A model generated the notes under the pieces. The model was not told the DNA's origin and ran no database searches. It saw only the letters and a list, made by a program, of their open reading frames with translations. Of a stretch of 9,825 nucleotides of DNA, positions 1-6,938 are shown one piece after another (the stretch's first letter is position 1; each line of letters begins with the position of its first letter). Origin of the DNA: Oscillospiraceae bacterium (GTDB lineage: Bacteria; Bacillota; Clostridia; Oscillospirales; UBA929). Location: contig WRLJ01000050.1 of the NCBI GenBank assembly GCA_009777685.1, positions 1-9,825 of the forward strand. Reading direction: 5' to 3'. The position numbers and the translations under genes were made by a program.

Positions 1-659
1 GGGCGTCGGGCGGGATAATCGAGCTTCCGGCGTTCGGCGGCGCGGTGACGCGCGCGGACTACACGGAGCTGCTGGACGTGCGCCGCAGCGAGCGTAGCTA
101 TTCCGACAGGCCGGTCACGCGGGAGCAGCTGGCGTTTCTGCTGTGGAGCGTTCAGGGGGTGCAGGAGATACGAGGGATAAACCGTTACGCCGCGCTCAGG
201 CCCGTGCCCAGCGGCGGCGCGCGGCACCCGTTTGAGCTTTACATAACCGTCAGGAATGTGGAGGGGCTGCAGCCCGGGCTGTACCACTATCTGCCGCTGG
301 AGCATGTGGGGGAAAAGCGGGCGGCGGTGGAGTATCTGAGGGCGATAGACAACGCGGAGGATACGCTCACGGAGATGCTGGCCGGACAGCGCTGGGCGGC
401 CAAAGCCCCCTTGGTCCTGTTCTTTTCCTGTCTGCCCTACCGCGGGGAATGGCGGTACGGGCAAGCCTCGCACCGCGTTATGCTGATCGACCTGGGACAT
501 GCCGGCCAAAACGCGATGCTGAGTGCGGCCGCGCTCGGATGGGGCAGCTGCTGTCTGGCGGCATACGACGCCGCCAAATGCGACGAGGTGCTGGGGCTGG
601 ACGGCGCCGATGAATATACCGTATACGCCGTCTCAGCCGGAGCGGTCTCGGACGCCTGA
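1..659 (+). CDS. SagB/ThcOx-type nitroreductase family oxidoreductase, 5'-truncated by the window edge
   Basis: This is a flavin (FMN)-dependent oxidoreductase of the nitroreductase fold, closest by eye to the clostridial SagB/ThcOx dehydrogenases. Counting from the GTG at base 45, the family marks are the phosphate-binding RRS at residues 13-15, the PSGGARHPFELYI block at 55-67, GHAGQN at 151-156 and LGWGSCCLAAYD at 164-175. The frame stays open upstream of that GTG to base 3, and the extra residues read IIELP, which matches the I(E/D)LP segment that precedes the RRS helix in this family. The GTG is therefore probably an internal valine, and roughly 35-40 N-terminal residues lie outside the window. 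Members are usually about 250 residues. Some SagB relatives oxidise azolines in peptide natural products, but no cyclodehydratase or precursor gene is visible, so the substrate is unknown. The stop is about 30 bp before the mannanase gene, so the two may be co-transcribed. Confidence 0.88.
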   Translation, partial: ASGGIIELPAFGGAVTRADYTELLDVRRSERSYSDRPVTREQLAFLLWSVQGVQEIRGINRYAALRPVPSGGARHPFELYITVRNVEGLQPGLYHYLPLEHVGEKRAAVEYLRAIDNAEDTLTEMLAGQRWAAKAPLVLFFSCLPYRGEWRYGQASHRVMLIDLGHAGQNAMLSAAALGWGSCCLAAYDAAKCDEVLGLDGADEYTVYAVSAGAVSDA

Positions 660-691
660 GCGGCCGCGGAAAACACAAACGGGGTATGATC

Positions 692-1885
692 ATGAAAAAA
701 AAGTTTCTATTCTGGATGCTGTCAGGAGGAATGATTGCCATGCTGCTTAGCTGCGCGGCGCCGACGCGGCCGGAACCCGAAGAGAGCCGGACGCCCGTGA
801 CGGAGAACCCGCCGGCCTCCGCTCCCGCGGCCTCGGAGCCCGCCGGCCCCCGCCGGGAACGCCTGCCGCGCCCGCCGCCGGAGGATCCGGCCTACGACGT
901 TCCGGTGGCCCTTGTCAATCCGGACGCCGACGACAACGCCTTGGGCCTGATGAGCTTCCTTGTGATGAATTACGGCAAGGTCTCTCTGTCCGGCCAGCAG
1001 AGCCAGGGCAACTGGAAGCGCGACCACGGCCTGTTCGGCGGCGAGGCGGGCTTTGTGTACGAGACGACCGGAAAACGCCCCGCCGTGATTGGTCTGGATA
1101 TGATCGACTACTCCCTGTCGCGCGTGGCCAACGGGACCCGCTCCTTCGAGGTCGAGGCCGCCCTCGAGGCTTGGGAGAACAACGCCATCGTCACCTTCTG
1201 CTGGCACTGGAACGCGCCCGCGCCGTACTTCGACGGGATATGGTGGCGCGCCTTTTACACCGACGAGTCTCAAAAGGGATTTTTCAAAAAGATCATGGAC
1301 GGGGACGACCCGGAGGGCTACCAGCTTCTGCTGGACGACATCGACGCCATTGCCGCGCAGCTGGCGCGCCTGCGCGACGCCGGCGTGCCGGTGCTGTGGC
1401 GGCCTCTGCACGAGGCCTCCGGCGGCTGGTTCTGGTGGGGAACCGACCGGGAATCGTATTTGAAGCTCTATGAGGTTCTGTTCGACCGCATGACCAACCT
1501 CCACGGCCTGACCAACCTGATCTGGGTCTGGAACGGACAGAGTAAGAGCTGGTATCCCGGCGACGAATACGTCGACATCATCGGCGAGGACATTTACCCC
1601 GGCGAACGGATTTATTCGTCACAGGCCCGAAAATACCGTCAGGCAAAGGCCTACACCGACGCGCCGAAGATGGTGGCGCTGACGGAAAACGGCTGTCTGT
1701 TCGATCCGGAACAGGCCAAACTCGACGGCGCGCTGTGGAGCTGGTGGTGCGTGTGGAACGGCGAGTTTGCCAATACGGAGCAGTACACGGATTTTGAGAT
1801 GCTGAAAAAAGTATATGACAGCGAATACGTCTTGACGCACGCGGACCTGCCCGATTTGAAGACCTATCCGATCTACACCGGCTGA
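692..1885 (+). CDS. Secreted lipoprotein beta-mannanase, glycoside hydrolase family 26
   Basis: This is a probable endo-1,4-beta-mannosidase of GH26, a retaining clan GH-A enzyme that cuts mannan or glucomannan outside the cell. The N-terminus has a KKK charged region, a hydrophobic stretch and a lipobox LLSC (residues 18-21), so Cys21 should be lipidated and the enzyme membrane-anchored. A Pro/Ala/Glu-rich linker runs to about residue 68. The catalytic domain follows: SGQQ at 100-103, TGKRPAVIGLD near 126-136, HWN at 172-174, WRPLHE ending in the proposed acid/base Glu241, WFWWG at 246-250, and LTENG with the proposed nucleophile Glu332. Both catalytic glutamates are present and no break is seen. 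I chose the ATG at 692 because GGGG at 681-684 lies 7 bp upstream; the ATG at 686 is too close to it. A much better Shine-Dalgarno sits inside the signal peptide (see findings). Exo-acting mannobiohydrolase or another GH26 specificity cannot be excluded. Confidence 0.92.
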   Translation: MKKKFLFWMLSGGMIAMLLSCAAPTRPEPEESRTPVTENPPASAPAASEPAGPRRERLPRPPPEDPAYDVPVALVNPDADDNALGLMSFLVMNYGKVSLSGQQSQGNWKRDHGLFGGEAGFVYETTGKRPAVIGLDMIDYSLSRVANGTRSFEVEAALEAWENNAIVTFCWHWNAPAPYFDGIWWRAFYTDESQKGFFKKIMDGDDPEGYQLLLDDIDAIAAQLARLRDAGVPVLWRPLHEASGGWFWWGTDRESYLKLYEVLFDRMTNLHGLTNLIWVWNGQSKSWYPGDEYVDIIGEDIYPGERIYSSQARKYRQAKAYTDAPKMVALTENGCLFDPEQAKLDGALWSWWCVWNGEFANTEQYTDFEMLKKVYDSEYVLTHADLPDLKTYPIYTG

Positions 1886-1948
1886 AACGCCCTCTTCCGC
1901 GCGGGTTTGTTTTTCATTTGTTCATACGATCTGCACCTGACCGACACA

Positions 1949-1977
1949 TTGACCCTCTATACTCCAAAGTATACCAT
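1949..1977 (+). promoter_or_regulatory. Sigma-A-type promoter of the ABC transporter gene
   Basis: TTGACC (1949-1954, five of six matches to the -35 consensus) and TACCAT (1972-1977, four of six) are separated by 17 bp. They lie in an AT-richer gap just before the ABC gene, whose Shine-Dalgarno GGAGGGG (1983-1989) ends 5 bp before the ATG at 1995. The transcript would start very near the Shine-Dalgarno, giving a short leader. An alternative -10 a few bases further downstream, with a 19-20 bp spacer, is possible but matches less well. Confidence 0.6.
1958..1973. repeat. Perfect inverted repeat inside the promoter spacer, putative operator
   Basis: TATACT (1958-1963), a 4-bp CCAA spacer and AGTATA (1968-1973) form a perfect 6+6 bp dyad. 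It sits between the -35 and -10 boxes of the ABC transporter promoter and touches the -10. This is the place where a dimeric regulator would either block RNA polymerase (PadR, GntR, TetR or MarR type) or distort the spacer (MerR type). No regulator gene lies beside the transporter in this window. Confidence 0.55.
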
Positions 1978-1994
1978 TTTACGGAGGGGCGGCT

Positions 1995-4385
1995 ATGTCC
2001 AATTTGCGTCTGGAGAACATTGAAAAAATTTACAAAGGCAGTCAGGACGTCCACGCGCTGCGCGGCGTGTCCCTTGAGTTCCGCGAAAGCGAGTTTGTGG
2101 CCATCCTCGGCCCGTCGGGCTGCGGAAAGACCACGCTGCTGAACATCGTCGGCGGGCTGGACCGCTACACGGAGGGCGATCTGGTCATCCGCGGCGTGTC
2201 CACCAGGCGCTATTCCGACGCCGACTGGGACGCCTACCGCAACCGCTCCATCGGATTCGTATTCCAAAACTACAATCTCATCGCCCACCAGTCCGTCCTG
2301 CAAAACGTGGAGATTTCCCTCACCCTGTCCGGCGTCTCCCCTGCCGAGCGCAGACGGCGCGCCGAGGCCGCGCTGGAGGCGGTGGAGCTGTCCGACCAGC
2401 TCCGCAAGCGTCCCAACCAGCTCTCGGGCGGCCAGATGCAGCGCGTCGCCATCGCCCGCGCGCTGGTCAACGAGCCGGACATCCTCCTCTGCGACGAGCC
2501 GACGGGCGCCCTTGACAGCCGCACGGGCGGGCAGGTCATGGAGATTCTGAAGAAAATCGCCCGGACCCGTCTGGTCATCATGGTGACGCACAACGCCGAG
2601 CTGGCCGGGCGGTATGCCACCCGCACCATCCACCTGCTGGACGGCAAGGTCATCTCCGACAGCCTCCCCCTGGACGGAGGGGAGGCGGACCGCGCCGCGC
2701 CGCCGGGAAAACCGCGCGGGACGGCCATGAGCCTGCGGACGGCGACCGCCCTTTCGTTTCAGAATCTGCTGACCAAAAAGGGGCGGACGATCATCACGGC
2801 CATCGCGGGCAGCATCGGCATCATCGGCGTGGCGCTGGTGCTGGCTCTGTCGAGCGGCCTGTCCTCCTATATGGGCGAGGTGCAGTCCGGCACCCTGTCC
2901 GGCTTTCCGATCTCAATCGGCACAAACGAGGTCACCGTAGACACGCAGGATTTCGGGGGCGGCCGTCAGGAAATGCGGGCGGCGCAGAATGTGCTGGGAA
3001 TCGAACAGGAGGGCTTTGAAAAATATCCTGAGGGCGACGTTCTGTACCGCTATGACCGCCGCGCAGGGCAGGTCACGCACAGAAACGTCCTCACCGACGA
3101 GTATCTGGCCTACATCCGCGATCTGGACGCCGCCCTGCCCGGCGCGGTGAATACCATAACCTACGCGCGCGGCGTCGCGCTGAATCTGCTGTCCGGCGCG
3201 GGAGAAGCTGTCGTCAGGATGGAAACGGGCGGAAGCGACCGCGACGGCATGGGCGGCGTCACCGCCAGCCTCGGCGTCGGCGGTTTTTGGCAGGAAATGC
3301 CGGATAACGAGGATTTTGTGCTGTCGCTCTATGATCTGATCGGAGAAAATTCGCGCCTGCCGGCGGCGGAAAACGAGATCGCGCTGGTGGTGGACGAATA
3401 CAACCGCGTCAACGAGTCGCTCTTCAGCGCGCTGGGCCTGTATGAGTCCGGGGAACACTATACGCTGGATGATTTCCTGGGCAAAACTTTGATCAAGGTA
3501 ATTCCCAACGACGACTTCTACACCGAACGGGACGGCGTGTTCATTCCCGCCGACGCCTCGCGGTACGAGGCGCTGTATGAGGACGCGGAGCTGGCGCTGA
3601 CCGTGACGGGCGCGCTCCGCCTGAAGGAGGACGCCGCCAACGCCTTTTTCTCGCCGGGACTGATTTATACGACCGCGCTGACCGGCGCGATAGCGGAAAA
3701 CGCCGCGCAATCCGCCGTCGCCAAAGCGCAGGCGGAAAGCGAACACAGCGTGCTGACCGGCGCGGGCTTCCGGGACGGCAACGCCCGCCGTCAGACTCTG
3801 CTCCGGCTCGGCGCCGATACCTCCCCCACCTCCGTCAGCATTTACCCCAAGGATTTTCAGGCCAAGGACAGCATAAAGGAATATCTGGACCGCTACAACG
3901 AGGGCAGGGACCTGGAGGACAGCGTCCTGTACAACGATCTTGCCGAAGCGATCACCAACATGACGGGCACCCTGCTGAACACGGTTTCAACCGTGCTTGT
4001 GGGCTTTGCGGCCATCTCTTTGCTGGTTTCCAGCATTATGATCGGCATCATCACCTATGTGTCGGTGCTGGAGCGCACCCGTGAGATCGGCATCCTGAGA
4101 AGCGTCGGCGCGCGCAAAAAGGACATCGCGCGCGTCTTCAACGCGGAAACGCTGATCATCGGCTTGGCCGCCGGAGTCATCGGCGTCTGTATGACGTACT
4201 TGCTGGCCTTCCCCATCAACGCGGTCATTCACGGCATCGTGGGCCTGGATTCCATCGCGGCGCTCCCCCTGCCCTACGCCGGCGTTCTGATCGCGGGCAG
4301 TATGGCGCTGACGCTGACCGCGGGGCTGCTGCCGTCGGGCATGGCGGCGCGGAAGGATCCCGTGGCGGCCCTGAGAACGGAGTAA
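1995..4385 (+). CDS. MacB-like ABC exporter, ATPase and FtsX-type permease fused in one chain (796 aa)
   Basis: The N-terminal nucleotide-binding domain (about 1-220) is complete: Walker A GPSGCGKT at 39-46, Q-loop Gln91, signature LSGGQ at 143-147, Walker B ILLCDEPT at 163-170 with catalytic Glu168, D-loop ALDS at 172-175 and H-loop His199. After a linker comes a membrane segment (about 265-289), a large extracytoplasmic region (about 290-660), then three membrane segments (about 665-690, 719-745, 762-783). The ERTREIG and SVGARK motifs (693-708) are the cytoplasmic coupling region typical of FtsX/MacB permeases. The four-segment topology and ATPase-first order match MacB, a mechanotransmission-type transporter family that drives export of peptides, lipoproteins or drugs rather than import. 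No MacA-like adaptor or partner permease is seen. The gene has its own promoter with an operator-like repeat and ends at a terminator, so it is probably a single-gene unit. Its substrate is unknown; antimicrobial peptide export or resistance is a guess from family members. Confidence 0.93.
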   Translation: MSNLRLENIEKIYKGSQDVHALRGVSLEFRESEFVAILGPSGCGKTTLLNIVGGLDRYTEGDLVIRGVSTRRYSDADWDAYRNRSIGFVFQNYNLIAHQSVLQNVEISLTLSGVSPAERRRRAEAALEAVELSDQLRKRPNQLSGGQMQRVAIARALVNEPDILLCDEPTGALDSRTGGQVMEILKKIARTRLVIMVTHNAELAGRYATRTIHLLDGKVISDSLPLDGGEADRAAPPGKPRGTAMSLRTATALSFQNLLTKKGRTIITAIAGSIGIIGVALVLALSSGLSSYMGEVQSGTLSGFPISIGTNEVTVDTQDFGGGRQEMRAAQNVLGIEQEGFEKYPEGDVLYRYDRRAGQVTHRNVLTDEYLAYIRDLDAALPGAVNTITYARGVALNLLSGAGEAVVRMETGGSDRDGMGGVTASLGVGGFWQEMPDNEDFVLSLYDLIGENSRLPAAENEIALVVDEYNRVNESLFSALGLYESGEHYTLDDFLGKTLIKVIPNDDFYTERDGVFIPADASRYEALYEDAELALTVTGALRLKEDAANAFFSPGLIYTTALTGAIAENAAQSAVAKAQAESEHSVLTGAGFRDGNARRQTLLRLGADTSPTSVSIYPKDFQAKDSIKEYLDRYNEGRDLEDSVLYNDLAEAITNMTGTLLNTVSTVLVGFAAISLLVSSIMIGIITYVSVLERTREIGILRSVGARKKDIARVFNAETLIIGLAAGVIGVCMTYLLAFPINAVIHGIVGLDSIAALPLPYAGVLIAGSMALTLTAGLLPSGMAARKDPVAALRTE

Positions 4386-4412
4386 CGCTCCCGCGGCCAA
4401 CGCCGCGCAGAC

Positions 4413-4443
4413 AGGCCGGGCAGCGTGTGCTGCCCGGCCTTTT
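4413..4443 (+). terminator. Rho-independent terminator of the ABC transporter gene
   Basis: AGGCCGGGCAGC (4413-4424), loop GTGT (4425-4428) and the exact complement GCTGCCCGGCCT (4429-4440) form a perfect 12-bp GC-rich stem beginning 28 bp after the ABC stop codon. The T tract that follows is short (four T, then GG), so termination leans on the stem. A smaller hairpin, CGCGGC/GCCGCG with loop CAAC (4392-4407), lies just upstream. The minus-strand EAL gene converges on this spot; read from that side the stem is not followed by T, so it is less convincing as its terminator. Confidence 0.82.
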
Positions 4444-4463
4444 GGTCTCCATACCGGCCGCTT

Positions 4464-6746
4464 TCAGCTTCCCTGCGCGGCGGCGGACAGCTCCACCGCG
4501 TACTCCAGATGCACCGTCTCGCCGTTCATCCAGGGGATCAGGCTGTCGTATACCTTGTAGCAGGCCGCGGTAACGGGATTGCGGTGTTCCCAGACACATT
4601 CGCGCACATCGGGGTTTTCCAGCAGTTCTCCGATCTTACAGAACCGGCACTTTTCCTTGCGGTTCTGGAAGGCCTCCCAGCATATCTCGCCGGTCAGGTC
4701 GCGGCCGAACAGGCGGTTTGTATAGTGGTTGGCAAAGAGGATTTCCCCCGTGTCGATGGCCGAGACATAGACGACCATGTTGGCGTGGTTGAGGACGTCG
4801 CTCAGGATGTCCATGCGCCGGCTGCTTTCGCGCCGTATCCGCAGGCGGTTCATAACGCTGGCGACGATGGTGCAGAGGTTGTGCAGCATCAAAATCTCCT
4901 CGGCGCGCCAGTCCCGATGATGCAGGCAGTCGTCAAACCCGATAAAACCGGTCAGGACATTGCCGTCCCACAGGGGGATGATGGCAACGGACTTAATCCC
5001 CTGCCGCGTAAATTCCTCGGCCACGTCCGCCGGAAGAGCGGAGATGTCGGAGGAGAGAAGGATGCCGTCCTGCGAAAGGGCGGTCAGCAGGCTGTCGGGC
5101 GCCCGCACGCGCACAAGAATGTCCTTTTGCGGAGAGATGCCATCGGCGCACCATTCATGGGTGTTGGTATAGAAATTCTCCCCGTCATAATGAAACGCGT
5201 AGGTCCGGCTGACGTCCATGTGCGTGCCGACAAGCTCCAGCACCTCCTGCAGCGCCAGATCGATGTCCTTGTGGTGAAGCAGGATATGCGTGCACTGGTT
5301 GAGCAGCCTGTGCAGGGCGGGGGAAAAGGCGTAGTCCGTCTCCATCTGGAAGAGCGCGGACAAGTCGACCTTCTGTTTGCGGATCATATTGAAGGACTCG
5401 TCCGTCTCCCGGAAGCGGCTGAGCATCGCCTCCATCTCGGCGGGCGCGGTCGGTTTGGAAAAGAGGTAGCCCTGCAGGTAATCGGCCCCGCTTTTGAGAA
5501 GGATACCCATCTGCTCGAGCGTCTCCACGCCCTCGGCGACGATCTTCATGTTCGAGACATGGGCCAGCTCCGCCATCGCGCGGAACAGATAGCGCAGATA
5601 GCTGTCCTGCTCGATGCCGGAGACGAAGATCCGCTCCACCTTCACGATATCAATCGGCATCTCCTTGAGCTTGTTGAACGCGGAATAGCCGGTTCCGAAA
5701 TCATCCAGGGCCACCAGCACGCGCTCCGCCTTGATGCGCTCGATGGTGAGCAGCGACAGGCCGCTGAAGGTGAACTGCGTGCTTTCGGTAATCTCAAGGC
5801 ACAGCTTTTCCCCGGGATAATCATAGTCCCGGAGGATTTTGATGATCTTCGGCGCCAGCAGGGCGTCGGCGAACTGGTTGGCGGAGACGTTCACGTCCAG
5901 AATGAACTTGCGGTATTGATCCAGCCCCCACTCCTTGCACTTGCGCACCGCCGTTTCCAGCACCCACAGGCCGATTGTCCCGATCAGGTCAAGGCGTTCG
6001 GTCTCGGGGATGAAAATGGTGGGCGGCACGGGGCCAAGCTCCGGGCTGTTCCAGCGGCACAGGGCCTCCAGCCCGCACCAGATACCGGTCACGGGGTCGG
6101 CGACGGCCTGATAATATACGTCAAAGCCCTCCATGCCGTTGGCGACACAGCGCTTGATGCTGAACTCAAAGCGGCGGCGCTGTTTGAACTCCTCATCCAT
6201 CCGCGCGTTATAAAAGACGACTTTGCCGACATCGTTGATTTTCGCCGACTTCAGCGTCCGTTCGATCATCACCAGCAGGGTTTCATCGTCTCCGGTAAAC
6301 TCGGACGGAAAGACGCAAATCACATGATCGCACAGGATATTCAGCCTGTTCTTGCCGATCCGCAGGCTCCAGGTCTTCTTAAACCGCGCGGCCAGCGCGT
6401 CCGCCAGTCCGGCCAGCTCCTCCGGCGTCCGGCCGGTCATGGCGGCGCAGAACTTGCCGCCGCTGACGTGATACAGCGTAAACTCGTAAGTGTTCAGCAG
6501 CACGATATCGTCCCGTATGGCTTCCAGCAGTTTGTCCCCCATTTCCCGGCCGAACACCTCGTTCATCTCCCGCAGGGAAATCGCGTCCAAAACGACCAGA
6601 GCGGGCTTCACGGCGGCCTCGCGCACATCCCGCTCCAGCTTCAGGCCGTTGGGCAGACCCAGATGCCAGTCTATGTAGGGCAGCATTTCCGGCCGGGTAT
6701 AGCCGGTCAGATGCTTGGGAAGGGACACACCGTTCTTTTTGGACAT
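4464..6746 (-). CDS. Cyclic-di-GMP phosphodiesterase: degenerate GGDEF, EAL, GAF and PAS domains (760 aa)
   Basis: Residues count from the ATG at 6746. A GGDEF-like domain (about 25-185) keeps GLPN at 30-33 and a cyclase-like middle, but the active-site loop reads SGGKF (95-99) instead of GG(D/E)EF, so cyclase activity should be lost. The EAL domain (about 200-445) looks intact: EALCR with Glu227 and Arg231, NVSA with Asn286, LEITE with Glu318, DDFGTG with Asp348/Asp349, Lys369, AEGVE with Glu405/Glu408, and QGY with Gln425. It should cleave c-di-GMP to pGpG with Mg2+ or Mn2+. A GAF domain (about 480-633) and a PAS-like domain (about 645-753) with Cys689, Cys700 and Cys703 follow. No membrane segment is seen, so it is probably cytoplasmic. 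The ATG at 6746 is preferred over an upstream GTG at 6767 because AAGGGTGA lies 8-9 bases before it and nothing suitable precedes the GTG. Biofilm or motility control is inferred from the family. Confidence 0.94.
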   Translation of the reverse strand: MSKKNGVSLPKHLTGYTRPEMLPYIDWHLGLPNGLKLERDVREAAVKPALVVLDAISLREMNEVFGREMGDKLLEAIRDDIVLLNTYEFTLYHVSGGKFCAAMTGRTPEELAGLADALAARFKKTWSLRIGKNRLNILCDHVICVFPSEFTGDDETLLVMIERTLKSAKINDVGKVVFYNARMDEEFKQRRRFEFSIKRCVANGMEGFDVYYQAVADPVTGIWCGLEALCRWNSPELGPVPPTIFIPETERLDLIGTIGLWVLETAVRKCKEWGLDQYRKFILDVNVSANQFADALLAPKIIKILRDYDYPGEKLCLEITESTQFTFSGLSLLTIERIKAERVLVALDDFGTGYSAFNKLKEMPIDIVKVERIFVSGIEQDSYLRYLFRAMAELAHVSNMKIVAEGVETLEQMGILLKSGADYLQGYLFSKPTAPAEMEAMLSRFRETDESFNMIRKQKVDLSALFQMETDYAFSPALHRLLNQCTHILLHHKDIDLALQEVLELVGTHMDVSRTYAFHYDGENFYTNTHEWCADGISPQKDILVRVRAPDSLLTALSQDGILLSSDISALPADVAEEFTRQGIKSVAIIPLWDGNVLTGFIGFDDCLHHRDWRAEEILMLHNLCTIVASVMNRLRIRRESSRRMDILSDVLNHANMVVYVSAIDTGEILFANHYTNRLFGRDLTGEICWEAFQNRKEKCRFCKIGELLENPDVRECVWEHRNPVTAACYKVYDSLIPWMNGETVHLEYAVELSAAAQGS

Positions 6747-6842
6747 AGAGCCAATCACCCTTAACACAGTATGTTTTTTCTTGCATATCCACCAACAGAA
6801 CCCATCAGAGAGGAGCTTTCTGGAAAACTTCCCCCATATACA

Positions 6843-6871
6843 AGATTAACAAAAATTTCTCTCCGTGTCAA
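6843..6871 (-). promoter_or_regulatory. Candidate promoter of the EAL-domain gene
   Basis: On the minus strand a perfect TTGACA -35 (plus coordinates 6866-6871) is followed after 17 bp by TAATCT (6843-6848), a weak -10 with three of six matches. The gap 6747-6938 is clearly AT-richer than the flanking genes. Transcription from here would give a leader of about 90 nt before the ATG at 6746. I saw no recognisable c-di-GMP riboswitch core in that leader. Confidence 0.5.
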
Positions 6872-6938
6872 GAGGGGTTTGTAACATCCTATAAACACAC
6901 CATTTTTTGCCTGTTTCCCCGGCACGCGGCCCGCTTTT

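Noticed and set aside
722..1504. Minus-strand open frame inside the mannanase gene
   Set aside because: It lies opposite the GH26 catalytic domain, has no recognisable motif and lacks its own promoter or ribosome site. It is a composition artefact.
1886..1925. Possible terminator after the mannanase gene (CCGCGCGG followed by a T-rich run)
   Set aside because: The palindrome at 1897-1904 has no loop and no longer stem forms around it, so it does not make a terminator hairpin although T-rich DNA follows.
4425..6764. Long plus-strand open frame opposite the EAL gene (779 codons)
   Set aside because: It is the antisense shadow of a gene whose minus-strand frame has clear GGDEF, EAL, GAF and PAS motifs. 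Long open antisense frames are common in GC-rich DNA and this one shows no family motif.
6747..6842. c-di-GMP riboswitch in the leader of the EAL gene
   Set aside because: A riboswitch would fit the gene, but the conserved GEMM core and tetraloop-receptor pieces are not present in the roughly 90-nt leader.
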